A DNA stretch of 64,000 nucleotides, taken from positions 124,001 through 188,000 of the forward strand of contig NZ_QPLT01000004.1 in NCBI RefSeq assembly GCF_003666015.1, read 5' to 3'. The notes beneath the pieces are model-generated. The model ran no database searches. It was given only the letters and a program-made list of their open reading frames with translations, and was not told the DNA's origin. The translations under genes were made by a program, and so were the position numbers. Source of the DNA: Halorubrum sp. Atlit-26R. GTDB lineage: Archaea; Halobacteriota; Halobacteria; Halobacteriales; Haloferacaceae. Within the stretch, counting starts at the first letter, position 1; each line of letters begins with the position of its first letter. Below, piece by piece: positions 8,136 to 15,967 of the stretch.

Positions 8136-8249
8136 TTATAAATGAGAGACTGTGGATCGGCGGCGTAAACCTCCAAAGCCCCAGCCGCTCGGTTATAAAT
8201 GAGAGACTGTGGATCGGCGGCGTAAACCTCCAAAGCCCCAGCCGTGAGG
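8136..8249 (+). repeat. Two tandem 57-bp units of the repeat element
   Basis: Two perfect 57-bp direct repeats begin at TTATAAATGA (8136 and 8193). A partial earlier unit may be left at about 8121-8135 (GCCTCGGCCGCTCGG). The second unit runs into the left arm of the 19-bp stem, so unit and stem are fused. Each unit contains an archaeal TATA-like box and a GGATC...ACCTCC segment. Confidence 0.9.
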
Positions 8250-8470
8250 CCGCAGTACGCTCGTTGCGCTCCTCGTCACTCGCTTCGCTCGTTCCTGCGG
8301 TGCTTACGTCGCCTACTGCGGCCTCACGGCTGCCCCTTTGAGTCCCACCCCGCACCGCACAGCACCGCACCTCACACCTCCCCAGCCTCGTCGCTGGCGC
8401 CGGCGGCGCCAGCGACTCCCTCGCGCGTGCTGCTCGCGCCCGCCGGGCGCTCGCAGGCACGCGCCACCGC
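8136..8470 (+). repeat. Modular non-coding repeat element, copy 1
   Basis: This fills most of the 540-bp gap 8042-8581. In order: two identical 57-bp units (8136-8192, 8193-8249), each opening with TTATAAATGA and carrying ACCTCCAAAGCCCCAG; a 19-bp perfect inverted repeat (8239-8257 with 8314-8332) enclosing 56 bases; box A CTGCCCCTTTGAGTCCCACC (8330-8349); a box ending CCTCCCCAGCCTC; a 12-bp perfect hairpin (8390-8401 with 8405-8416, loop GGC); a box GACTCCCTCGCGCGTGCTG; and a third hairpin (8436-8450). A second copy with the same order and orientation is at 44508-44864. No protein is credible: the apparent minus-strand ORF only repeats a 19-residue block because 57 is divisible by 3. I know no named family with this layout. 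Confidence 0.85.
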
Positions 8471-8481
8471 ACTCGGTCGGT

Positions 8482-8490
8482 TCTTTATAA
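8482..8490 (+). promoter_or_regulatory. TATA box for the ABC exporter gene
   Basis: TCTTTATAA, a good archaeal TATA box, lies just past the repeat element and about 92 bp before the ATG at 8582. This would give a 5' leader of roughly 65 bases, unusually long for a haloarchaeal mRNA. Confidence 0.5.
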
Positions 8491-8581
8491 GTGATCGGCG
8501 GGTCGAGAGCCGCAATCGTCGGAACCCGGAACGGGCCGCCGAGGCCGCCGGATACATGGGGCCTCCGGCGCTCGTACGCCT

Positions 8582-10690
8582 ATGGCTGCCGACGAGCGCA
8601 ACGCCTTCGAAGTGTACCGCGACCGGGTCGACCGACCCCTGGGTCGGCTGTTCCGCGAGTACGGGGCCTCGGAGGCCCACTGGCTCGTGATCGGAATGGT
8701 CGCCAACGTCGTCGCCCGGGTCGCGGGGCTGATCCCGCCGGTCGTCCTCGGCGTCGCCATCGACGCCGTCTTCACCGGCACCGGCCCCTACACGCTTCCC
8801 ATCGTTCCCGACGCGTGGCTCCCCACGGAGGCGGACGCGCAGTTCCGCCTCTCGGTGATCCTCATCTTCGGGTCGTTCATCGTGACGGGCGTGTTCACGT
8901 ACGTCTACGGCATCGCCGCGAACAACTTCGCCCACCGCGTGATGCACGCGGTCCGCACCGACTCCTTCGACCGGATGCAGCGGCTCGACATGACCTTCTT
9001 CGACGACAAGCAGACCGGCGAGGTCATGTCCGTCCTCAACAACGACGCCTCGAACTTAGAGGTCTTCCTCGATAACGCCCTCCAGAACTCCGCGCGCCTC
9101 GGCGTGATGCTCGTGGGGATCGCGGGCGTCCTCGTCTACTACAACTACGAGCTCGCGATCGTCACCCTGGCCGCGGTCCCGCTCATGTTCCTGTTCACGC
9201 TCTGGTTCATGCGCGCGGTCGAGCCGCGGTACGTCGCGCAGCGCTCGGTCGTCGGCGACCTGAACACCTCGCTCGAAAACGCGCTGTCGGGCGTCGAACT
9301 GGTGAAGACCTCCAACACGGAGGCCCACGAGAGCGAGCGCGTCGAGGACGCCTCGTTCTCGTATTTCAAGCGCACGATGTCGATCCTCCGGCTCAACTAC
9401 GTCTACCGGCCCGGGATGGAGCTGCTGGCCGGGCTCGCCTTCGCCGCGACATTCGCGGTCGGCGGCTTCTGGCTCGCGAACGGCCCGCCGGGCCCGTTCA
9501 CGACGGAGCTGACGGTCGGCACGTTCGTCACCTTCGTCCTCCTCACCCAGCAGTTCGTCGCCCCGCTCGCCGAGGTGTCGAACATCATCGACCAGTACGA
9601 GAACGCGAAGGCCTCCTGCGAGCGCGTGTTCGGCCTGCGGGACATCCCCGTCCGCATCGAGGACGACGACGACGCGGTCGAACTCGGCGGCGGGACGCGG
9701 AGCGACGGCGGAAGCCAACAAGCCGGCGGAACCGACGAGGGTAGCGGCGGCGTGACGCCGGCCGGCGACCCCGACCGCGGCGGCGTCGCCGGCGCCGTCG
9801 AGTACGACGACGTCTCCTTCGCGTACCCCGAGAACGCCCTCGTCGACCCCGAGGACGCCGAGGAGGAGGTCCTCAGCGGCGTCTCCTTCACGGCCGAGCC
9901 GGGCGACACCGTCGCCCTCGTCGGCCCGACCGGCGCCGGGAAGTCGACGCTGCTCAAGCTGCTCCTCCGGCTGTACGACGTCACCGACGGCGCCATCCGC
10001 GTCGACGGCCACGACGTCCGCGACGTGACCGTCGAGAGCCTCCGCTCGTCGGTCGGCTACGTCGCGCAGGACACGACGCTGTTCGATGGCACCATCGCGG
10101 AGAACATCCGCTACGGACGGTTCACGCGGATCGACGAGGCGGGCGCAGAGGGCCTCGACGAAGACGAGGTCCGAGAGCGCGTGGTCGAGGCAGCGAAGGC
10201 CGCGGAGGCCCACGAGTTCATCGACTCGCTACCGAACGGGTACGAGACGCGGATCGGCGAACGCGGCGTGAAGCTCTCCGGCGGCCAGCGCCAGCGGCTC
10301 GCCATCGCCCGCGTCGTCCTCCAGGACCCCGCGATACTCATCCTCGACGAGGCGACCTCGGCGGTCGACACGGAGACGGAGATGCTGATCCAGCGCTCGC
10401 TCGACCGGCTCGCGGCCGACCGCACCACCTTCGTCATCGCGCACCGCCTCTCGACGGTGACCGACGCCGACACGGCGCTCGTGTTAGAGGACGGCGAGGT
10501 CGTCGAGCGCGGCACCCACGACGACCTGCTCGCCGCGGACGGGCTCTACGCGAAGCTCTGGGGCGTTCAGGCGGGCGAGATAGACGAGTTGCCGGAGGAG
10601 TTCGTCGAGCGCGCCCGCGAGCGCCACGTCGACCGCGCGGTCGAGCGGGCGACGGCGGAGAGCGAGGTCGACTCGGAGACGCTCGACTGA
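8582..10690 (+). CDS. ABC exporter, fused permease and ATPase
   Basis: A 702-residue type I ABC exporter half-transporter. Residues ~30-340 form the six-helix membrane domain, with the typical coupling segment FFDDKQTGEVMSVLNND. An acidic Gly-rich linker (~365-400) leads to the ATPase: Walker A GPTGAGKST at about 448, Q-loop GYVAQDTTLFDG, signature LSGGQRQR at about 565, Walker B ILILDEATSAVD and H-loop FVIAHRLST. All catalytic residues are present, so it should pump as a homodimer. Substrate is unknown (lipid, peptide or drug). The ATG at 8582 gives a normal-length N-terminus. Confidence 0.93.
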   Translation: MAADERNAFEVYRDRVDRPLGRLFREYGASEAHWLVIGMVANVVARVAGLIPPVVLGVAIDAVFTGTGPYTLPIVPDAWLPTEADAQFRLSVILIFGSFIVTGVFTYVYGIAANNFAHRVMHAVRTDSFDRMQRLDMTFFDDKQTGEVMSVLNNDASNLEVFLDNALQNSARLGVMLVGIAGVLVYYNYELAIVTLAAVPLMFLFTLWFMRAVEPRYVAQRSVVGDLNTSLENALSGVELVKTSNTEAHESERVEDASFSYFKRTMSILRLNYVYRPGMELLAGLAFAATFAVGGFWLANGPPGPFTTELTVGTFVTFVLLTQQFVAPLAEVSNIIDQYENAKASCERVFGLRDIPVRIEDDDDAVELGGGTRSDGGSQQAGGTDEGSGGVTPAGDPDRGGVAGAVEYDDVSFAYPENALVDPEDAEEEVLSGVSFTAEPGDTVALVGPTGAGKSTLLKLLLRLYDVTDGAIRVDGHDVRDVTVESLRSSVGYVAQDTTLFDGTIAENIRYGRFTRIDEAGAEGLDEDEVRERVVEAAKAAEAHEFIDSLPNGYETRIGERGVKLSGGQRQRLAIARVVLQDPAILILDEATSAVDTETEMLIQRSLDRLAADRTTFVIAHRLSTVTDADTALVLEDGEVVERGTHDDLLAADGLYAKLWGVQAGEIDELPEEFVERARERHVDRAVERATAESEVDSETLD

Positions 10691-10714
10691 CCGCAGGCGA
10701 CTTTTCTCCGAGCC

Positions 10715-13700
10715 TCAGTCGTCGCTCGACACCTGACCGGTCGCGTCGGCGTCGGCGTCCGGCACCGCGGCGGCGGGCGCGGGCGGCTCCTCGCGCACGT
10801 CGGCGCCCGTGCCCTCCGCGATGACCTCGGCGTACGCGTCGGGGAAGACGCGGACGAAGTCGTCGAGCGCGGCCTCCCAGTCGTCGAGCAGGTCGGCCGC
10901 GCGCTCGCTGTCGGTGTAGGCGCGGTGGTTCTCGACGAGCCGGCGGAGCATCCGCTCGTCGGACTCCTCGAGCGTCTCGGAGACCGACACCATCCCGCGG
11001 TTCACGCGGTCGCCGAGCCGGTCGTCGGGGTCGTACACGTACGCGACGCCGCCGGACATCCCGGCCGCGAAGTTGCGGCCCGTGTCGCCCAAGACGGCGA
11101 CGACGCCGCCCGTCATGTACTCGCAGCCGTGGTCGCCGACGCCCTCGACGACCGCCCGGACGCCCGAGTTGCGGACGCCGAACCGCTCGCCCGCGACGCC
11201 GTTGACGTACATCTCGCCCGACGTGGCGCCGTACAGACAGACGTTACCCGCGACGACGTTCTCCGTCGGGTCGTACGCGGCCTCGGCGGGCGTATCGATC
11301 ACGATTCGGCCGCCGGAGAGCCCCTTCCCGACGTAGTCGTTGGCGGCGCCCGACAGCTCCATGGTGATCCCGGGCGCGAGGAACGCGCCGAAGCTCTGTC
11401 CGGCCTCGCCGTCGAACCGACAGGAGATGGTGTCGTCCGGGAGCCCCTCGCCGCCGTGCTCGGAGACGACGCGGTTCGAGAGCGTCGCGCCGACCGCGCG
11501 GTCGACGTTGCGCACGTCGCGGGTGAGCGCGACCGGCGCGCCGTCCTCGATGGCCGGCGCGGCCTCGTCGATGAGGTCCCAGTCGAGCAGGTCGTCGATG
11601 CCGCCGTGGGGCTGCTCGCGGACCTTCGTGCGGGACTCGCCCGCGGGCTCGGCGATCACCGCGGAGAGGTCGAGATGTTTCGCCTTCTCGTGGTCCGTCT
11701 CGCGCTGGGTGAGCAGTTCGGGGCGGCCGATGAACTCCTCCAGTTCCGTGTACCCCTGCTCGGCCATGATCTCGCGCAGCTCCTGCGCGATGAACGTCAT
11801 GTAGTTGATGACGTGGTCCGGCTGACCGGGGAACCGCTGGCGGAGGTCCTCGCGCTGGGTGGCGACGCCGACCGGGCAGGTGTTCTCGTGGCACTGCCGG
11901 GCCATCACGCAGCCCGCGGTGACGAGCGACGCGGTGCCGAAGACGTACTCCTCGGCGCCCAGCGCGGCCGCGACGGCGACGTCGCGGCCGGTCCGCAGCC
12001 CGCCGTCGGCCGACACGCGGATGCGGTCGCGAAGGCCGGTGGCGCGGAGCATCTGGTTCGCCTCCGCGAGCCCGAGCTCCCACGGCAGGCCGGCGTTCTT
12101 GATCGACGTCTTCGGCGAGGCGCCGGTCCCGCCGTCGTGGCCCGAGACGTGGACCACGTCGGCGTTCGCCTTCGCGACGCCGGCCGCGATGGTGCCGATG
12201 CCGGCCTCGGAGACCAGCTTCACGTTGACATCGGCCTCGGGGCTGGCGGCCTTCAGGTCGAAGATGAGCTGCTTGAGGTCCTCGATGGAGTAGATGTCGT
12301 GTTGCGGCGGCGGCGAGATGAGCCCGACGCCGGGGGTCGAACACCGGACGTGCGCGATCATCTCGTTGACCTTCTTGCCGGGGAGGTGGCCGCCCTCGCC
12401 GGGCTTCGACCCCTGCGCCATCTTGATCTGGAGCTCCTCGGCGCTCGCGAGGTACTCCGAGGTGACGCCGAACCGGCCCGAGGCGACCTGCTTGACCGTA
12501 CACTCCTTCTCCGTGTCGAACCGCTCGGGCGGCTCGCCGCCCTCGCCGGTGTTCGACTTCCCGCCGATCCGGTTCATCGCGACCGCGTTGTTCTCGTGGG
12601 CCTCCGGCGAGATGCTCCCGAGGCTCATCGCGGCCGTCGAGAAGCGCTCGACGATCGATTCGACGGACTCGACCTCGTCGACCGGCACCGGGTCGCGGTC
12701 GGAGTCGAACTCGAGCAGGCCGCGCAGCGACTGGAGCTCCTCGGTCTGGTCGTTCACCAGCTCGGCGAACTCCTGATACTGCTCGTAGTCGCCGCCGCGG
12801 ACCGCCTGCTGGAGCGTGCCGACGGTCTGGGGGTTCCAGCCGTGTTTCACGCCCGAGGAGCGGTGCTCGTACTCGCCGATCGTCTCCAGCTCGGGGTCGG
12901 CGCCGAAGGCCATCGCGTGGCGCGTGCGGAGGTCGTCTTCGATCTGTTCGATCCCGATCCCCTCGGTGCGGATCTCGGTCCCCTCGAAGTACTCGGCGAC
13001 GAAGTCGGAGTCGAGGCCGACCGCCTCGAAGATCTGGGCGCCCTGGTACGACTCCATCGTCGAGATGCCCATCTTCGCCATCGTCTTGAGGAGGCCGTCC
13101 TCCAGCGCGTGGCGGTACGCCGCGAGCGCCTCGTCCTCGTCGGCGCCGTCCGGACCGGCGACCACGTCGGCGATGGAGGCGTACGCGAGGTACGGGTCGA
13201 CCGCGTCCGCGCCGTAGCCGACGAGCGTCGCGAGGTGGTGGACCTCGTGGGGTTCGCCGGACTCGACGACGACGCCCGCGCGGTTGCGGAGCCCTTTCCG
13301 GACGAGGTGGTGGTGGACCGCGCCGGTCGCGAGCAGGCTCGGTACCGCGAGGCGGTCCGGCCCCACAGCGCGGTCAGAGAGGACGACCACGTCCGCGCCG
13401 TCCTCGATGGCGGCCGCGGCGTCCTCGCGGACTCTGCTCACGGCGTCGACGAGCGAGCCGTCGCGGTCGTAGGTGACGTCGACGGTGACCGAGGTGAACG
13501 AGGGCCCGCCGGACGCGTCGTCGTCGCCGTCGCGGTCCCCCGGACTTCGCTCGCCCGGCCCGGGGAGGTCTCGCAGAGCCGTCGTCTCGGCGTCGGTCAG
13601 GATCGGGGTGTCGGCGACGATCTGCTCGGCGTGTTCGGGCGTCTCGTCGAGGAGGTTCCGCTGGTTGCCGATTCGCGTCTCCAGCGAGGTGACGAGCTCC

Positions 13701-15445
13701 TCCCGGATGTAGTCGATCGGCGGGTTCGACACCTGCGCGAACAGCTGCTTGAAGTAGGTGAAGAGGGGGCGGTCGACGTCGGCGAGGACCGAGAGCGGCG
13801 TGTCGTCGCCCATCGAGCCGACCGGGTCCTTCCCGTCCTTCGCCATCGGCTCGACGAGGTGGTTCAGCGAGTCGGTGGTGTAGCCGAACGCGGCCTGGTG
13901 GGCGCGGACGGTGGGTTCAGTTTCGTCTTCGTCGTCCGCCTCGCTCGACTCACCCGTATCGTCTCCTTCCCCCACAGGCTCGGCGTCGATGCCGGCCGCG
14001 ACGCCGTCCTCGTCGGTGAGCGCGTCGAGGTCGACCTGGCCGTCCTCGACCCACTCGCCGTACTTCTCGTCGGTGAGTTCCTCGAACACCTCGTCGTCGG
14101 GGACGATCCGGCCCGCCTCGGGGTCGGCGACGAAGATCTCGCCGGGCTGGAGTCGACCGCGGCGCCGCACGTCGGCGGGCTCAGTCGGGAGCGCACCGAC
14201 CTCGCTGCCGACGACGAGTCGGTCGTCGGTCGTCACCTCGTAGCGGCACGGGCGCAGCCCGTTGCGGTCCAAGACGCCGGCGACGCGCTCGCCGTCGAAG
14301 CCGATGACCAGCGCGGGGCCGTCCCACGGCTCGACGAGCGAGGCGTGGTAGTCGTAGAAGTCGGCGCGGTCGTCGGCCATCAGGTCGTCGCCGCGGAACG
14401 CCTCCGGGATCAGCATCCGGAGCGCGTGGGGGAGGTCGCGGTCGGTCTGGAGCAGGAGTTCGAGCGCGTTGTCGACGCTCGCGGTGTCCGACTGGTTCGG
14501 GTCGTCGATCACCGGCTTGATCGTGTCGAGCTCGGCCCCGAACGCCGGGTGTTCGAGGTCGTTCTCGCGGGCGCGCATCCAGTTGACGTTGCCGCGGATC
14601 GTGTTGAACTCGCCGTTGTGGACGATGTTGCGGTACGGGTGCGCGAGGTGCCACGCGCCGAGCGTGTTCGTCGAGAACCGGGCGTGGACCAAGGCGACGT
14701 GGCTCGCGAACCGCTCGTCCGTCAGGTCCGGGTAGTAGCCGTCGAGCTGCGAGCCCTTCAGCAGGCCCTTGTAGACGACGCGCTGGCGGTCGAGCGAGCA
14801 GACGTAGAAGCGGCCGGCGCCGTCGACGTCCGACACCGCGTTCTCGATCTCGCGGCGGGCGGCGTACAGCGCGCGGTCGAACCCGAGCAGGTCGGGGTCG
14901 ACGTCGTCGGACCGATTCTCCTCGCTGGTGAACCGCTGGGCGAGTCCCGCGCCCTCGACGGGCGCGACGAACACCTGCGACACCTCCGGCTCGGAGTCGA
15001 GCGCCGTGGCGCCGAGGTCGCTGTTATCGGTCGGGACGGAGCGCCACGCCAGCACCTCCAGCCCGTAGACGGCGCACACCTCGGCGATGACGTCGTGGAT
15101 CTCCGCCTGGACACCCGGTTCGGGCGGCATGAACACGGAGCCGACCGCGTACTCCTCGGGGAGGTCGGCGTCGACGACCTCGCGGAAGAACTCGTCCGGA
15201 CGCGCGACCATGATCCCCGCGCCGTCGCCGGTGTTCTCCTCCGCGCCCGTCGTCCCGCGGTGTTCGAGGTTCTCGAGCAGTTCGACCGCGTCCGCGACGG
15301 CCTCGTGCGACGGCGCGCCGTCGAGGTCGACGACCCCGCCGATGCCGCAGTTCGACCGGTCGTCCGTCGGCGCCGCGAGCCCCCCCTCCTGACCCGAGGA
15401 CTCCGAGTCGCGTACGCCCCGGGTGGTACTACGTGACTTGGTCAT
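10715..15445 (-). CDS. gltB: Glutamate synthase large subunit
   Basis: A 1576-residue glutamate synthase converting 2-oxoglutarate and glutamine to two glutamates. I start it at the ATG at 15445, not the longer open frame. The Ntn-type glutaminase begins at Cys33 (SNCGIGG), so a ~32-residue propeptide must be removed. The central FMN-binding synthase domain carries the 3Fe-4S cysteines in CVMARQCHENTCPVG, and GEGGEPPERFDTEKE marks the FMN half. The C-terminal beta-helix (GGXIV.. repeats) is complete. There is an acidic insertion near residue 490-520 and another near 650. No small subunit (gltD) is nearby, as is usual in haloarchaea. The electron donor (ferredoxin or NAD(P)H) cannot be read from the sequence. 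Confidence 0.95.
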   Translation of the reverse strand: MTKSRSTTRGVRDSESSGQEGGLAAPTDDRSNCGIGGVVDLDGAPSHEAVADAVELLENLEHRGTTGAEENTGDGAGIMVARPDEFFREVVDADLPEEYAVGSVFMPPEPGVQAEIHDVIAEVCAVYGLEVLAWRSVPTDNSDLGATALDSEPEVSQVFVAPVEGAGLAQRFTSEENRSDDVDPDLLGFDRALYAARREIENAVSDVDGAGRFYVCSLDRQRVVYKGLLKGSQLDGYYPDLTDERFASHVALVHARFSTNTLGAWHLAHPYRNIVHNGEFNTIRGNVNWMRARENDLEHPAFGAELDTIKPVIDDPNQSDTASVDNALELLLQTDRDLPHALRMLIPEAFRGDDLMADDRADFYDYHASLVEPWDGPALVIGFDGERVAGVLDRNGLRPCRYEVTTDDRLVVGSEVGALPTEPADVRRRGRLQPGEIFVADPEAGRIVPDDEVFEELTDEKYGEWVEDGQVDLDALTDEDGVAAGIDAEPVGEGDDTGESSEADDEDETEPTVRAHQAAFGYTTDSLNHLVEPMAKDGKDPVGSMGDDTPLSVLADVDRPLFTYFKQLFAQVSNPPIDYIREELVTSLETRIGNQRNLLDETPEHAEQIVADTPILTDAETTALRDLPGPGERSPGDRDGDDDASGGPSFTSVTVDVTYDRDGSLVDAVSRVREDAAAAIEDGADVVVLSDRAVGPDRLAVPSLLATGAVHHHLVRKGLRNRAGVVVESGEPHEVHHLATLVGYGADAVDPYLAYASIADVVAGPDGADEDEALAAYRHALEDGLLKTMAKMGISTMESYQGAQIFEAVGLDSDFVAEYFEGTEIRTEGIGIEQIEDDLRTRHAMAFGADPELETIGEYEHRSSGVKHGWNPQTVGTLQQAVRGGDYEQYQEFAELVNDQTEELQSLRGLLEFDSDRDPVPVDEVESVESIVERFSTAAMSLGSISPEAHENNAVAMNRIGGKSNTGEGGEPPERFDTEKECTVKQVASGRFGVTSEYLASAEELQIKMAQGSKPGEGGHLPGKKVNEMIAHVRCSTPGVGLISPPPQHDIYSIEDLKQLIFDLKAASPEADVNVKLVSEAGIGTIAAGVAKANADVVHVSGHDGGTGASPKTSIKNAGLPWELGLAEANQMLRATGLRDRIRVSADGGLRTGRDVAVAAALGAEEYVFGTASLVTAGCVMARQCHENTCPVGVATQREDLRQRFPGQPDHVINYMTFIAQELREIMAEQGYTELEEFIGRPELLTQRETDHEKAKHLDLSAVIAEPAGESRTKVREQPHGGIDDLLDWDLIDEAAPAIEDGAPVALTRDVRNVDRAVGATLSNRVVSEHGGEGLPDDTISCRFDGEAGQSFGAFLAPGITMELSGAANDYVGKGLSGGRIVIDTPAEAAYDPTENVVAGNVCLYGATSGEMYVNGVAGERFGVRNSGVRAVVEGVGDHGCEYMTGGVVAVLGDTGRNFAAGMSGGVAYVYDPDDRLGDRVNRGMVSVSETLEESDERMLRRLVENHRAYTDSERAADLLDDWEAALDDFVRVFPDAYAEVIAEGTGADVREEPPAPAAAVPDADADATGQVSSDD

Positions 15446-15446
15446 A

Positions 15447-15462
15447 CACTCGCGTACGAGTG
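15447..15462. promoter_or_regulatory. Inverted repeat between TATA box and gltB start
   Basis: CACTCG-CGTA-CGAGTG, two perfect 6-bp arms around four bases, sits 2-17 bp upstream of the gltB ATG and downstream of its TATA box. A repressor bound here would block initiation, so it is a candidate operator. The regulator is unknown. Confidence 0.45.
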
Positions 15463-15467
15463 AACAG

Positions 15468-15473
15468 TTAAAG
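15468..15473 (-). promoter_or_regulatory. TATA box of gltB
   Basis: CTTTAA on the minus strand, centred 26 bp from the gltB ATG, which predicts an almost leaderless mRNA. A second, more distant TATA-like stretch (CTTATATT) lies around 15514-15524. The rest of 15474-15676 is AT-richer spacer with no gene that I can see. Confidence 0.5.
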
Positions 15474-15676
15474 GTATGACCCTGATAGGGGTAGGATCCA
15501 TCGTACACACATTAGGGAATATAAGGTAATTATTCATCACGGGTGGTGACCAGATCACACACCACGGTATCGATCAGAAATTCTTCACTACGAGCCACAT
15601 ATTGACGGATTCTACAGGAATTCTCCGCGGTCGTCTCACGGATTCCGATCAGAGTGGCGGAACGTCCAGTCGCGGA

Positions 15677-15844
15677 CTACTCTTCGAGGGGGACGAACGA
15701 GCCGTTGATGTCCCACTCGTGGATACAGTAGACGTTGCCGGGCTCGTCCGCGATGCGCCACCCGTCGACCTCGTCGTCCCACCGCTCATCGCGCCCGCAC
15801 AGCTCGCACGTGCGCTCCTCCGGCGGTGTGATGGTCACGCTCAT
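15677..15844 (-). CDS. Small CxxC zinc-binding protein with HEWDING tail
   Basis: A 55-residue protein when started at the ATG at 15844 (MSVTITPPEERTCELC). It contains CELCGRDE early and NVYCIHEWDINGSFVP near the end, so CxxC plus Cys/His could bind one zinc ion. Short haloarchaeal proteins with this HEWDI ending are common; none has a known function that I can name. The longer open frame upstream begins inside a non-conserved stretch. Confidence 0.65.
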   Translation of the reverse strand: MSVTITPPEERTCELCGRDERWDDEVDGWRIADEPGNVYCIHEWDINGSFVPLEE

Positions 15845-15967
15845 GTCCGGGCGAACGTCACCAGCGAGCAAAAGGATACCGGCGATCGGCGGCGCCGACC
15901 GCCCGCAGTGACCCGGTCCGACGGGGCCCCGCCGACCGCGACTCCGCGATCACGAGCGCCGTCGCGA

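Noticed and set aside
8136-8249. CRISPR-like array
   Set aside because: The units are directly adjacent with no spacers, and no cas genes are present.
8092-8472. Minus-strand ORF with a repeated 19-residue block over repeat element copy 1
   Set aside because: The repetition only mirrors the 57-bp DNA unit; the other copy does not keep the peptide, while it keeps stem pairing.
10925-15436. 1503-residue frame opposite gltB
   Set aside because: Antisense shadow caused by GC-rich third positions; Arg/Val/Asp-rich composition with no domain.
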